A DNA stretch of 64,000 nt from Lysinibacillus sp. FJAT-14745 (GCF_001275675.1 NZ_LITM01000006.1:491031-555030); one strand, 5' to 3'; shown: positions 42,832 through 52,198, counted from the first letter of the stretch. The notes: generated from the letters alone by a model not told the origin. Numbers and translations are program-made.

Positions 42832-43504
42832 CTTTTTTGTAGATGGTGTACAATTTCCTGTTGCTCCATCTGAAATGTCTACTAAAATTAATGGGCGTAA
42901 CGAAACGATTGTGCTGATGAATGATGGTGAAGTAAACGTAATAAAGAAACCAGGGCTAACGGATATTGAGTTTGAGGTATTACTCCCAAACGTCAAATAT
43001 CCGTTTGCTGTTTATCCAAATGGTTTTCAACCAGCTGCTTATTATCTCGAAAAACTAGAGAAATTAAAAGGTTCGATTAAGCCATTTCTGTTTATTGTCA
43101 ATCGGATGATGCCTAACGGTAATCTACTTTTCGATACCAATATGACAATGACCATAGAAGATTACGAGATCAAAGAATCTGCTGAAGAAGGCTTTGATGT
43201 AACGGTCAGTATCCAACTAAAACAATATCGAGCATATGGTAATAAACGAATCGTTGTACAGCCCACTACAAAGCCTAGTAGCACGTCTAACACCGCGACT
43301 ACACAAAAGGCTGTTGTAGAGCAAAAACGTCCTACAACAGGCAAAGAGAAGCCGAAAACACACACTGTAGTCAAAGGTGATACATTGTGGGCTATTGCTA
43401 AAAAGTATTTAGGAGACGGTTCAAAATACACTGAACTAGCAAAACTCAATAATATTAGCAATCCAAACGTTATAAAGGTTGGGCAGGTGATTAAACTTGG
43501 CTAA
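42824..43504 (+). CDS. xkdP: Tail protein with LysM domain (XkdP)
   Basis: A 226-residue protein. An N-terminal baseplate-type domain (FFVDGVQFPVAPSEMSTKIN, VKYPFAVYPNGFQPAAYYLE) is joined by a Thr/Lys-rich linker to a C-terminal LysM domain (HTVVKGDTLWAIAKKYLGDG, ISNPNVIKVGQVIKL) that binds peptidoglycan. It overlaps xkdO by eight bases and xkdQ by eight bases. Confidence 0.92.
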   Translation: MYNFFVDGVQFPVAPSEMSTKINGRNETIVLMNDGEVNVIKKPGLTDIEFEVLLPNVKYPFAVYPNGFQPAAYYLEKLEKLKGSIKPFLFIVNRMMPNGNLLFDTNMTMTIEDYEIKESAEEGFDVTVSIQLKQYRAYGNKRIVVQPTTKPSSTSNTATTQKAVVEQKRPTTGKEKPKTHTVVKGDTLWAIAKKYLGDGSKYTELAKLNNISNPNVIKVGQVIKLG

Positions 43505-44459
43505 ATCACAATTATTCATCATGAGTAGAGGTCGTATTTTCGAGTGTGCGGTTGAAGAAGGTATTGAATGGGAAACACATCGTAAAGGTACACCAGGTAA
43601 GCTCACGTTTAACATCGTCAAGGATGAAGTATTAGGTTTCCACGAAGGTGATGCCGTTCGCTTTGATTACGATGGCCATAAGATATTTTTTGGCTTTGTT
43701 TTCACGAAAAAACGTAATAATAATCGTATTATCAGTGTTACTTGTTACGACCAATTAAGATATTTTAAAAACAAAGACACCTATGTATACGCAAATAAAA
43801 CAGCTGCTCAAGTACTTCAAATGATTGCGAATGACTTTAAATTAAAGACAGGCATAATTGCCAATACAAAGCATGTCATAGCTTCAAGAATAGAGGATAA
43901 TCAAGAGTTATTTACAATAATGGATAACGCCTTATCAGATACAACTCTAAGTACCGGTGATTTATATGTACTGTATGACGACTATGGATCGTTAAATCTA
44001 CGCAATATAAAGATGCTCAAATCCGATTTACTCATAGATGAAGATTCAGGTGAATCATTTGAGTACACAACATCCATCGACGAAAACACATATAACAAGA
44101 TCAAATTAGTGCGTGAGAACAAAAAGACAGGTAAACGTGAAATATATATAGCTCAAGATAGTTCCAAAATCAATGAGTGGGGCGTCTTACAAATGACAGA
44201 TAAGCTCGATGAGAAAGGGAATGGTAAAGCGAAAGCTGATGGGATGCTGAAACTTTATAATCGTAAATCAAGGAAGCTACACATTAATAAAGTATTTGGT
44301 GATCCAAAGATTCGTGGAGGGAGTCAAGTTGCTGTTCAAATGTACCTTGGTGACATGACTGTAGCTAATTTTATGATGGTTGAAACAGTAAAGCACACCT
44401 TCAATGAGTCTTCCCATCACATGGACTTAAAGCTAATTGGCGGTGATTTTATTGCGTGA
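43497..44459 (+). CDS. xkdQ: Baseplate hub protein (XkdQ)
   Basis: A 320-residue protein of the gpD/late-control type that forms the tail hub. Residues FECAVEEGIEWETHRKGTPG, FFGFVFTKKRNNNRIISVTC and YDQLRYFKNKDTYVYANKTA are typical. TTG 43497 is used with AGGTG upstream, inside the end of xkdP. Confidence 0.88.
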   Translation: MAKSQLFIMSRGRIFECAVEEGIEWETHRKGTPGKLTFNIVKDEVLGFHEGDAVRFDYDGHKIFFGFVFTKKRNNNRIISVTCYDQLRYFKNKDTYVYANKTAAQVLQMIANDFKLKTGIIANTKHVIASRIEDNQELFTIMDNALSDTTLSTGDLYVLYDDYGSLNLRNIKMLKSDLLIDEDSGESFEYTTSIDENTYNKIKLVRENKKTGKREIYIAQDSSKINEWGVLQMTDKLDEKGNGKAKADGMLKLYNRKSRKLHINKVFGDPKIRGGSQVAVQMYLGDMTVANFMMVETVKHTFNESSHHMDLKLIGGDFIA

Positions 44460-44778
44460 TATGAGTGATATTTTAAAGCTTATTAAAAGGATTGCAATAG
44501 ATGCTGTAAACTCACAAAAACTATCTAATATCGTTTATGGCACTGTCATTAGTATAAGCCCTCTGAAGGTCCAAATTGATCAAAAGTTAATTTTGGAAGA
44601 AGTGCATTTAAAATTAACTCGCGCTGTTCAAGATTATGAAGTCGAAATGAGTGTCAGTAATGGAGCAAAACAGATTTATAAAATTTATAACGGCTTAGTT
44701 CAAGATGATAAAGTTACAATGATTCGAGCACAAGGCGGCCAACAATATATCATTATAGATAAAGAGGTGGTTGAATGA
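44452..44778 (+). CDS. xkdR: DUF2577 baseplate protein (XkdR)
   Basis: A 108-residue protein with YGTVISISPLKVQIDQKLIL and GLVQDDKVTMIRAQGGQQYI, the DUF2577 pattern found between xkdQ and xkdS. TTG 44452 is supported by GGTGAT at six bases; ATG 44461 is the alternative. Confidence 0.85.
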   Translation: MRDMSDILKLIKRIAIDAVNSQKLSNIVYGTVISISPLKVQIDQKLILEEVHLKLTRAVQDYEVEMSVSNGAKQIYKIYNGLVQDDKVTMIRAQGGQQYIIIDKEVVE

Positions 44779-45179
44779 TTCCACAAGTTGACAACGATGG
44801 TCTGACACTCGATTTCGAGGAAGTCATTGAGCCATCGAAAAACTATAGATTAATATCTGACAAGAATCGCTGTGTTGGCTATGTAGATGAATTAGAAGCC
44901 ATGAAACAAGCGATTTTTTTAATGCTCTCAGTGGAGCGATATGATCACATTATTTATTCTTGGAATTTCGGTGCCGAGTTTAAAGATTTGTTTGGTAAGT
45001 CAGTATCTTATGTTGCTAGTGAGGCAAAACGTCGAATTCGAGAAGCACTACTACAAGACGATCGCATTAATGAAGTTGATTCTTTCGTTGTCACCACTCA
45101 TAAAAGTAAAGTACATGTACAATACACAGCTCACACCATATTCGGTGAAATCACAGCAGAGAAAGAGGTGGAATACTGA
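44775..45179 (+). CDS. xkdS: DUF2634 baseplate wedge protein (XkdS)
   Basis: A 134-residue gp25-like lysozyme-fold protein. QAIFLMLSVERYDHIIYSWN and FGAEFKDLFGKSVSYVASEA are the conserved wedge motif. GAGGTGG precedes ATG 44775, which overlaps the previous TGA. Its own stop overlaps xkdT. Confidence 0.9.
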   Translation: MIPQVDNDGLTLDFEEVIEPSKNYRLISDKNRCVGYVDELEAMKQAIFLMLSVERYDHIIYSWNFGAEFKDLFGKSVSYVASEAKRRIREALLQDDRINEVDSFVVTTHKSKVHVQYTAHTIFGEITAEKEVEY

Positions 45180-46270
45180 TGACCGAACCATTAAATTTAG
45201 ATACTACCTACGAAGATTTAATGGCACAAAAATTAGCGGGTGTCGATAACTCTCTTGATAAACGGGAAGGTACTTCCATGATCTATAACGCAACAGCAGC
45301 CAATAGTGTTGAAACAATACAAATGCTGATGACAGTTAAGAATTTTATCGATATGGTATTCGCTGACACAGCACCTAGAGAGTATCTAATTCGTCGAGCA
45401 GCCGAGCGTGGTTTAAAACCATATGAAGCTACTTATACAAAACGGAAAGGTGTATTTAACATTGATGTACCAATTGAAAGTCGGTTTAGTTTGGACGACC
45501 TAAATTACAAGGTAATTGAACGCATTTCACAAGGGCAATTTATTTTGCAATGTGAAACAGCAGGAAATGCCGGTAATTTGTTTTCAGGTCAATTAATACC
45601 GATTGAATATATCGATGGATTGCAAACTGCTACATTGACTGATGTATTAGTGCCAGGGGATGACGAAGAAGATACAGAGAATTTCCGTACTCGCTATTTT
45701 AACAGTTTCGAGTCAGTAGCTTTTGGAGGTAACAGAGCAGATTATAAAGAAAAGGTTGGTTCCTTACCTGGTGTAGGTGGTGTACGTGTTTATCGCGCTT
45801 GGAATGGTGGTGGTACGGTTAAGTTAGTAATCATCAATTCTCAATACGAAAAGCCAACACTGACACTTATCAACGAAGTACAAACAGCTGTTGATCCACT
45901 GGACCATCAAGGAGAAGGGTTTGGCACAGCACCTATTGACCATATTGTAACAGTATTTGGAGTAAATGATATTCTGATCGATGTAGTTCTAAACATCACT
46001 TATCAATCAGGTTGGACATGGGATGATATAAAAGGGCAAGTTCAGAAAATAATAGACGACTATTTTAAAGAGCTTGCAGAAGAGTGGGCTAAGGCTAATA
46101 GTTATGAGGAAGATCATATCGGTGTTGTAGTTCGTGTTGCACAAATCGAAAGTCGACTTTTAGGTGTTGCAGGTGTACTTGATATTGCTGATACAAAATT
46201 AAACGGCATGCAATCGAATATAGCATTAGACCCTGAATCAATACCGAAGCGAGGTGTTGTAAGTGGCTAG
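45179..46270 (+). CDS. xkdT: Baseplate J/gp47-family protein (XkdT)
   Basis: A 363-residue baseplate wedge protein. AAERGLKPYEATYTKRKGVF, DDEEDTENFRTRYFNSFESV, AFGGNRADYKEKVGSLPGVG and PIDHIVTVFGVNDILIDVVL are standard. It forms the baseplate arms together with XkdS and XkdU and is translationally coupled to both. Confidence 0.93.
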   Translation: MTEPLNLDTTYEDLMAQKLAGVDNSLDKREGTSMIYNATAANSVETIQMLMTVKNFIDMVFADTAPREYLIRRAAERGLKPYEATYTKRKGVFNIDVPIESRFSLDDLNYKVIERISQGQFILQCETAGNAGNLFSGQLIPIEYIDGLQTATLTDVLVPGDDEEDTENFRTRYFNSFESVAFGGNRADYKEKVGSLPGVGGVRVYRAWNGGGTVKLVIINSQYEKPTLTLINEVQTAVDPLDHQGEGFGTAPIDHIVTVFGVNDILIDVVLNITYQSGWTWDDIKGQVQKIIDDYFKELAEEWAKANSYEEDHIGVVVRVAQIESRLLGVAGVLDIADTKLNGMQSNIALDPESIPKRGVVSG

Positions 46271-46811
46271 AGAGGTCGATATTATCGGTTATTTGCCTCC
46301 AATCTTACATGAGATAAAAGAAATAGTTGCAATTGCCAATGTTGAAAAGCCTGTGTTAGATAGCTTGTGGCAACAAATCGAAGACACACTAGACAATCAA
46401 TTTGTGGTAACAGCAAATGAACAAGGCGTTGAGAGATATGAAAAAATGTTGAAGTTAAATGTTCTCGCAACAGACACCATTGAAACTCGAAGATTTAGAA
46501 TCCTAACTCGATACCAAGAACAGGCACCGTATACTTATCGAGTCCTAAAACAATTACTGGATAGTTTGTTAGGCGAAGGACAATATGAACTAAAACGTGA
46601 TGTAGAAGCTAAAATACTAAGTGTAAAAATTGAATTGACCGTTAAAGGCATGTTTGATTCAGTAGTAGTTATGCTTGAACGAATAACGCCTCAGAACATG
46701 GTTTTAACTGTTCAATTACGATACAACCAACACAATACATTAGCACGCTATACACATGCTCAATTAGCTGCATTTACACATAAACAATTGCGAGAGGAAG
46801 TGATGTCATAA
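46263..46811 (+). CDS. xkdU: DUF2313 baseplate/fibre attachment protein (XkdU)
   Basis: A 182-residue YmfQ/XkdU-family protein. GVERYEKMLKLNVLATDTIE, TRRFRILTRYQEQAPYTYRV and ERITPQNMVLTVQLRYNQHN are typical. GTG 46263 follows GAGGTG. Its TAA overlaps the fibre ATG. Confidence 0.88.
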   Translation: MAREVDIIGYLPPILHEIKEIVAIANVEKPVLDSLWQQIEDTLDNQFVVTANEQGVERYEKMLKLNVLATDTIETRRFRILTRYQEQAPYTYRVLKQLLDSLLGEGQYELKRDVEAKILSVKIELTVKGMFDSVVVMLERITPQNMVLTVQLRYNQHNTLARYTHAQLAAFTHKQLREEVMS

Positions 46812-47572
46812 TGTCTACTAATACGCCTAATTTCAATTTAGAAAAACCTAGTGTAGAGGAATTCTATGATGTTGGAGTGCCAAATAGTAATATGGATAAA
46901 ATCGATAATGTGTTAAAAAAGTTATCAGACGATGTACACGGTCTATCAACAATAGCTGATGTTACTTACTATGTTAATGCTAATGGTAAAGATACAAATA
47001 ACGGATTAACAACAACGACAGCATTTAAGAGTATAGTCAAGGCGATAAGTAAGATACCACAAATAGTAAATCATAATGTAACTATAAATATCGCAGAAGG
47101 GAACTATAATGAAACGTTGAATTTATATGGGATTTTAGGAGGATCTGGCACTGTCAATGTGCTCGGAAGCACGACTTTAACAGATACACACATCGTTAGT
47201 AACATCATTGTCAATCGTGTACAAGTTCCAGTTGTATTAAGGGGTTTAAAATTCTCATCAGCAAATTCACATGGTTTATTAGTTTCTTACTCTACGTTTG
47301 TTTCTGCTCAGTATCTTAAAGATGTTACCCCGTCTACGTTTGACGGAATACACTTTTTAGCCGCAAGTGGACGTGTTTATTCTTGCGAATTATCGAATAA
47401 AGCTACTGCCCTACACACGGAAACTTGTGCTAATGTTTACAGTGAAACAAACACTGGGACAGGAAACTCATTTGGCCTAGTCGCTTATAACTCAAGTAAA
47501 ATCGGTAAAGCTGGTACTCAACCTGTTGGCATAACCAATGAATCGAAGAGCAGTGGTGGTGATATTCTATGA
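46811..47572 (+). CDS. Tail fibre / right-handed beta-helix protein
   Basis: A 253-residue protein. The N-terminal 45 residues (FNLEKPSVEEFYDVGVPNSN MDKID in part) are the attachment part found in XkdV-type fibres. The rest carries pectate-lyase-like beta-helix repeats (YYVNANGKDTNNGLTTTTAF, then NVTINIAEGNYNETLNLYGI). It is shorter than PBSX XkdV as I recall it. It probably recognises the cell wall or surface glycopolymers. Confidence 0.8.
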   Translation: MSTNTPNFNLEKPSVEEFYDVGVPNSNMDKIDNVLKKLSDDVHGLSTIADVTYYVNANGKDTNNGLTTTTAFKSIVKAISKIPQIVNHNVTINIAEGNYNETLNLYGILGGSGTVNVLGSTTLTDTHIVSNIIVNRVQVPVVLRGLKFSSANSHGLLVSYSTFVSAQYLKDVTPSTFDGIHFLAASGRVYSCELSNKATALHTETCANVYSETNTGTGNSFGLVAYNSSKIGKAGTQPVGITNESKSSGGDIL

Positions 47573-47805
47573 AGCAACTAAATTTTGCAGGACAGACATT
47601 CGAAGCTGAATGCATTGTAAAATCAAACGATGCGATTATCGGTTATAATGGTGATTTTGAGGTTTTTTCATTTATAGGTGTATTGGATTTTAGGGAGTTT
47701 ATACTTTCGGATAATCAAGAATTTGACATCGCTTTACCTTCATTAAGTGAACGTGTTAAGCAACTCGAAGATGTGATTTTGTTACTGATGAAAGGAGAAA
47801 TGTAA
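47569..47805 (+). CDS. Small tail-fibre-associated protein
   Basis: A 78-residue protein (LNFAGQTFEAECIVKSNDAI, YNGDFEVFSFIGVLDFREFI) ending with a short helix (LPSLSERVKQLEDVILLLMK) that looks like a trimerising coiled coil. It overlaps the fibre stop. It sits in the xkdW slot but I cannot confirm family membership. Confidence 0.6.
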   Translation: MKQLNFAGQTFEAECIVKSNDAIIGYNGDFEVFSFIGVLDFREFILSDNQEFDIALPSLSERVKQLEDVILLLMKGEM

Positions 47806-47806
47806 A

Positions 47807-47953
47807 ATGAATGATAAGATAGTATATTTATTTCTCTTAAATATGTGGATTATGAAAAGGATTGACGAAGCATACCTATCTGAGCAAGTGGTTAAGGGAC
47901 GAATCAATGAAGGAGAAAAAGCAGTAATCTTAGTAGCGTCGCAAGTTGTATAA
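47807..47953 (+). CDS. XkdX-like small protein
   Basis: A 48-residue protein (VYLFLLNMWIMKRIDEAYLS, then EQVVKGRINEGEKAVIL). AAAGGAGA lies eight bases upstream of the ATG. Small proteins with the pattern 'VxxGxIxxxEy' in this slot are called XkdX; the match is approximate. Confidence 0.5.
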   Translation: MNDKIVYLFLLNMWIMKRIDEAYLSEQVVKGRINEGEKAVILVASQVV

Positions 47954-48130
47954 CGTTTTGTACAAACCGAAAAAACAGAAGCTATACAAAATATTATTGA
48001 TTATATAGGTGTTCAATCTTTTATTTCTTAATGGAATTTTCATAATTGAAATAGAAAATATAGAAATTAATAGTAATCAATGGTATAAAAAGGAGTGTGA
48101 TTATAAAAGTTCTTTGAAAGGTTGTTTAAA

Positions 48131-49162
48131 ATGCAAAATAAAGAGTATTTGAACTGGATTGATATATTAAAAGGATTAGGGATTATTTTAGTGATATTGG
48201 GACATATAAGATTATCTCCTGAGTTAATAAGTTATATTTACTTATTTCATATGCCATTATTCTTTTTTATTTCTGGCTATTTAATGAATATTAATAAGTA
48301 CGATTCCTTTAATCAATTGCTAAAAAAGAAGACTAGGACATTATTGATACCTTATTTTACTTTTTCTGTCATATCAATCATTTGCTATAGTGTTATTGGT
48401 CACAAAGATATAGATGTATCTGCTACTATTCTAAGCTTCATTGAAGGGAAACGTAATGAAATTTATTTCAATGTACCTCTTTGGTTTTTAGTAGGTCTCT
48501 TTGTTGTGGAAATAATGTATTATATCCAAAAAAAATTGTTGAGAAACGATATATTACTTTTGATTCTAGCAATATTTATTAACTTTATTGCTGTAGTATT
48601 TTTAAATGTAATTGAAACTCCAAATTGGATTTGGAGTATTGATACAGCAATGTACTATTTACTTTATTATCAGCTTGGAAATCTATTTAGAATATATAAG
48701 GATAAAATAGATTTTAAGAAAGTGTTTAACAAAGTGGCCGTAGGGATTTTTGTTTTCTTATGTATATCATTTAATTTACTTTCATTAATAAGTCCTGATT
48801 TGATAAATTATGTGTATAATTCCCTAAATGCAAATAGTGGATTTTTATTTATTCGGTTGATTATTTACGCGATTTCCGGAATTGTTACTTATGTTTGTCT
48901 AGCAATGTATATAAAAAAATCCACAACTTTAGAGTATATCGGGAAGAATTCATTAATTATTTTTGCATTACATTGGCCAATTGGTATTTGGGCATTGGAT
49001 ATGTTAAAGGTTCAATTGCAAATTCAAATAGTGCATTCAAATGTTCTTGCGATAATAGAATTAATTATTATTTTATTAATTTTAAAGCCGATTATTAAAA
49101 TTATTAATAAAAATTTTCCAATTATATTAGGCAGAGGGGATTTTTTTGGTACTCCTAAATAA
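48131..49162 (+). CDS. Membrane acyltransferase (acyltransferase-3 family), phage moron
   Basis: A 343-residue protein with about ten membrane segments. The start has WIDILKGLGIILVILGHIRL, the D...GH motif of acyltransferase-3 enzymes. HMPLFFFISGYLM and the C-terminal ALHWPIGIW complete the pattern. These enzymes O-acetylate surface polysaccharides or peptidoglycan. The gene is very AT-rich, has its own ribosome site and a terminator, and interrupts the tail operon, so it is probably a lysogenic-conversion gene altering the host surface. Confidence 0.87.
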   Translation: MQNKEYLNWIDILKGLGIILVILGHIRLSPELISYIYLFHMPLFFFISGYLMNINKYDSFNQLLKKKTRTLLIPYFTFSVISIICYSVIGHKDIDVSATILSFIEGKRNEIYFNVPLWFLVGLFVVEIMYYIQKKLLRNDILLLILAIFINFIAVVFLNVIETPNWIWSIDTAMYYLLYYQLGNLFRIYKDKIDFKKVFNKVAVGIFVFLCISFNLLSLISPDLINYVYNSLNANSGFLFIRLIIYAISGIVTYVCLAMYIKKSTTLEYIGKNSLIIFALHWPIGIWALDMLKVQLQIQIVHSNVLAIIELIIILLILKPIIKIINKNFPIILGRGDFFGTPK

Positions 49163-49184
49163 TAGTTCCATATTGTTCAGTAAG

Positions 49185-49215
49185 CGCTACTCACATTGGG
49201 TAGCGTATTTTTATT
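49185..49215 (+). terminator. Terminator of acyltransferase gene
   Basis: CGCTACTC / GGGTAGCG stem followed by TATTTTTATT. Confidence 0.75.
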
Positions 49216-49233
49216 AAAAGAAGGTGATAAAAC

Positions 49234-49988
49234 TTGATATATGTCACTTCAATTGATGGTACTAAGGTAGAACCACTTATCAATATCGGTACAGATTTTA
49301 AGATGGAACAATCAGTAGACGGCACTTTCACAGTGTCGTTTACCTGTTTTCAAGAACAAAACAATCCCGGTTACGAATTACTGAAATCAGAGGCAATTAT
49401 CACTGTAAATGACAACGATTTTCGAGTTAAACAATACAGTAATACTGATTTCAGCAAAACAGTAACAGCAATAAGTATATTTTTTGATCACGCTAAGACA
49501 AGGCAACATGCAACATTCAGTGGCAGTCACACATTACAAAATCATGCTAATTTCGCGTTGAAAGATACAGGATGGACTTTCACAGCAGAAAGCAACATAG
49601 CTAATATAACAAATTACATCTCCAAATTTGGTGACGATAATGTCGTTTCTTTGGTTACGAAAATCTGTAAATATCATCAATGTGAGTATATGATTTTGCC
49701 TGGTAAAATGCTTTATTTTGCTAAACAAATAGGTAGCGATAATGACTACCAATATAGTTATAAGCACAATGTTAGCAGTGTTATGTTAAAAGAGGATACT
49801 AATAATCTTGCTACGATAATTTACGGGTATGGTAAAGACAGATTGGAGCTCGAAACACTTTACGAACAAAGGTAGATGACGTAGATAGCACACTAGATAA
49901 ATTGGAACCAGATATTAATAAAATGGATTACATTTTAATTAATAATGACATGTTGATCTTCAAACATGCTTTCCAGCATGCTGAATAA
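49234..49988 (+). pseudogene. Truncated Tal-like tail protein with out-of-frame C-terminal piece
   Basis: TTG 49234 (behind GAAGGTG) opens 213 residues, beginning IYVTSIDGTKVEPLINIGTD and containing FEQSVDGT-like and ICKYHQCEYMILPGKML segments. It resembles the N-terminal domain of siphophage tail-tip (Tal/minor structural) proteins. It stops at 49873-49875. Another frame over the same junction encodes TKVDDVDSTLDKLEPDINKM and continues to TAA 49986-49988, the normal C-terminal coiled coil of a fibre protein. The central several hundred residues are missing, so this is a deletion scar or a mosaic fusion. Confidence 0.65.
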
Positions 49989-49997
49989 GTAAACAGA

Positions 49998-50027
49998 AAC
50001 GCAAGCATAAGCTTAGCGTTATTTTTT
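49998..50027 (+). terminator. Rho-independent terminator
   Basis: AACGCAAGC / GCTTAGCGTT with one bulged base, followed by ATTTTTT. It separates the tail genes from the lysis genes. Confidence 0.7.
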
Positions 50028-50142
50028 ATGCTTTTTTAGTGCTGTGAGAGTAATCGAGATGGGCAACGGTACATGTTACTGATTCTCGACGCTTCTCATG
50101 GCATTATTTATTTTAACTAAATAGGGCAAAGGATTGATGTGA

Positions 50143-50436
50143 ATGGATGTAGCAGCAGTAAATGAAATCGCAACAAGCCAAGCGGTTTGGGCAATAGCTT
50201 GTTTATTAATTGCGTTTGGAGCGTTTCGATATTTAATCAATAAAAACGATAAACTTATGAACAGAGCAGAGGAACGCGAAGACAAACTCATGGATCACTT
50301 AGAACGATCGAATGAATCTCAAGAAAAAACGGCAATAGCTTTGGAAGGCATAAATCGAAATATAACCGTTTTAGAAGGTCGTATGGATCGCATGGAAAAA
50401 CATACTTATAAAAAATCAGAAAAGGATGATGAATAA
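50143..50436 (+). CDS. BhlA/UviB-type holin-like protein
   Basis: A 97-residue protein. One N-terminal membrane helix (AVWAIACLLIAFGAFRYLIN) and a long charged coiled coil (RAEEREDKLMDHLERSNESQ, then VLEGRMDRMEKH) define the BhlA/UviB family. In lysis cassettes it helps form the membrane lesion for the amidase. Its stop overlaps the next ATG. Confidence 0.87.
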   Translation: MDVAAVNEIATSQAVWAIACLLIAFGAFRYLINKNDKLMNRAEEREDKLMDHLERSNESQEKTAIALEGINRNITVLEGRMDRMEKHTYKKSEKDDE

Positions 50437-50702
50437 TGGATTTAACAAACATTTTTATGATTGCAATGGTTATGGTAGCTATTGTTTTAGCGGTAGCAGA
50501 GGTTCTTAAAAACACATTCAAAATTAGTACTCAATTCATGCCAATCACTTCTGTTGTGATTGGTATTTTTATTGGTGTTATTTGTTGGCCACTAACAGAG
50601 TATCCTCTTTATATGATGTTGATGGCTGGATTTATTGCAGGACTAACAGCGTCAGGTACATTTGATCTTTTAAAAGCAGCTAAAAAAGAGGGTGAACAGT
50701 AA
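50436..50702 (+). CDS. Phage holin (holin 5_2 / Hol44 type)
   Basis: An 88-residue protein with three hydrophobic segments (FMIAMVMVAIVLAVAEVL; FMPITSVVIGIFIGVICWPL; MMLMAGFIAGLTASGTFDLL) and a charged tail KKEGEQ. Gene order holin-like, holin, amidase is canonical. It overlaps both neighbours by one base. Confidence 0.87.
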   Translation: MDLTNIFMIAMVMVAIVLAVAEVLKNTFKISTQFMPITSVVIGIFIGVICWPLTEYPLYMMLMAGFIAGLTASGTFDLLKAAKKEGEQ

Positions 50703-51433
50703 TGGGGTATGCTATCGAACAACGTTTAATGTCAAGTCTACCAAACAGAGCATTAACGGCAGCGAAATACGTAATTGCTCATGAATCAGGTAACGCAAAA
50801 AATTGTGGTCCAAATGCTTTGGAAAATGAAATAGCGTTTATGAATCGTAATAAAGCCAATGCATTCACGTCTCATTGGGTAGGTGATGGTGGCAAAATTG
50901 TACAAGTCGCACCTGTAAACAAAGTACAGTACGGTTGTGGCCCTAAAGGTAATCCACTTAGCTATGCACAAGTAGAATTAGCGCGTACATCTGACAAAGA
51001 ACAATTTAAAAAAGATTATGCAGCATACATTTGGTTGTTACGAAAACTCGCTAACGATGCTGGCATTCCAATTGTTTTAGATGGAACAGGTAACGGCATT
51101 AAATCACATCGATGGATTACAAATAATTTAGGTGGTACTACCCACGTAGACCCATATTCATATTTACAAAGCATGGGAATTTCAGAGGCGCAGTTCAAAC
51201 AGGATATTAAAAATGGAATTATTAATGAGCTTGCAAAACCAACAACACAACCAAAGGAGGAAACAAAGATGGCAAATTCATTAACATCGACAGGAAAACA
51301 GGATTTAAAAGTATTATTAAAAGATGCAAAAACAAAAGGAATTTTAAAATTAGACCACAGTGAAAAAGTAGGCTCTATGACGGATGGTGAAGCGTTAAGC
51401 TTACTGATTTCTGTAGTGAAACGAACATTATAA
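50702..51433 (+). CDS. N-acetylmuramoyl-L-alanine amidase (endolysin)
   Basis: A 243-residue amidase-2 enzyme. The zinc ligands and active residues are in YVIAHESGN (residue about 26), AFTSHWVGDGG and GIKSHRWI...THVDPYSY. A C-terminal domain (SLTSTGKQDLKVLLKDAKTK, LDHSEKVGSMTDGEALSLLI) is probably the wall-binding part. It ends the lysis cassette before a strong terminator. Confidence 0.9.
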   Translation: MGYAIEQRLMSSLPNRALTAAKYVIAHESGNAKNCGPNALENEIAFMNRNKANAFTSHWVGDGGKIVQVAPVNKVQYGCGPKGNPLSYAQVELARTSDKEQFKKDYAAYIWLLRKLANDAGIPIVLDGTGNGIKSHRWITNNLGGTTHVDPYSYLQSMGISEAQFKQDIKNGIINELAKPTTQPKEETKMANSLTSTGKQDLKVLLKDAKTKGILKLDHSEKVGSMTDGEALSLLISVVKRTL

Positions 51434-51443
51434 TTAATTGACT

Positions 51444-51486
51444 ATGACCAGGTAATCACAAAACATTGTGAGCCTGGTCATTTTTT
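51444..51486 (+). terminator. Terminator of lysis cassette
   Basis: ATGACCAGG...CACAA / TTGTG..CCTGGTCAT followed by six T. Confidence 0.85.
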
Positions 51487-51569
51487 ATTTCGTTATAATC
51501 TTACTAAATTCATGTAAATATGCCCATCTGTAACCATTAATGTATAATTGTTTGAAAGGAGGGATATTG

Positions 51570-52193
51570 ATGAAAAAAATAATAACATCAATTATAACAT
51601 TTATTTTAGTCATTTCTTTTGTTTTACCTGGAGCATCGGCAAAAGAGACGCAAGTATTTGAGGATGTACCAACTACTCATCCTAACTTTAATGACATTAA
51701 TTATTTAGTAGAACATGGTGTGTTAGAAAAGGGTGGTAAGTATAGACTTACAGATATGATCACAAGAGAAGAAGCTATTGTAATGATCGCTAAAGCTGTG
51801 GGACTTGATGGTACACCACGAGAAACAAAATTTGATGATGTACCGAAATCAAATATAAATAGTGGTTATATTCAATCTGCTGTTGAAGCAGAAATTATTT
51901 ATGGATCTACACCATATGATTTTATGCCAAAAGCTCCTTTAACAAGAATGCAAATGTCTGTAATTTTGGTTAGAGCGTTTCAATTACCATTAGATGAGGT
52001 ACCAATAGGAACTAGGTTGTTTAAAGATGTGGATTATTTAATTTATGGTGCTCCTTTTATTCAAAGTATTGTAAAGCTGGGTATAACAAATGGTTACCCT
52101 GATGGAAATTTTAAACCACACAATGCATTAACTCGAGCTCACATGGCAGCATTCTTATCTCGTGCGATGAAATATGTAGAAGATAATAAATAA
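51570..52193 (+). CDS. Secreted S-layer-homology (SLH) domain protein
   Basis: A 207-residue precursor. The signal peptide (MKKIITSIITFILVISFVLP, then GASA) is followed by three SLH motifs, starting near residues 32 (VFEDVPTTHPNFNDINYLVE), 95 and 153 (FKDVDYLIYGAPFIQSIVKL ... GITNGYPDGNFKPHNALTRA). SLH triplets bind pyruvylated wall polymer. There is nothing beyond the SLH triplet. AAAGGAGGG precedes ATG 51570. It lies behind the lysis genes as a likely moron acting on the host surface. Confidence 0.9.
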   Translation: MKKIITSIITFILVISFVLPGASAKETQVFEDVPTTHPNFNDINYLVEHGVLEKGGKYRLTDMITREEAIVMIAKAVGLDGTPRETKFDDVPKSNINSGYIQSAVEAEIIYGSTPYDFMPKAPLTRMQMSVILVRAFQLPLDEVPIGTRLFKDVDYLIYGAPFIQSIVKLGITNGYPDGNFKPHNALTRAHMAAFLSRAMKYVEDNK

Positions 52194-52198
52194 TATAC

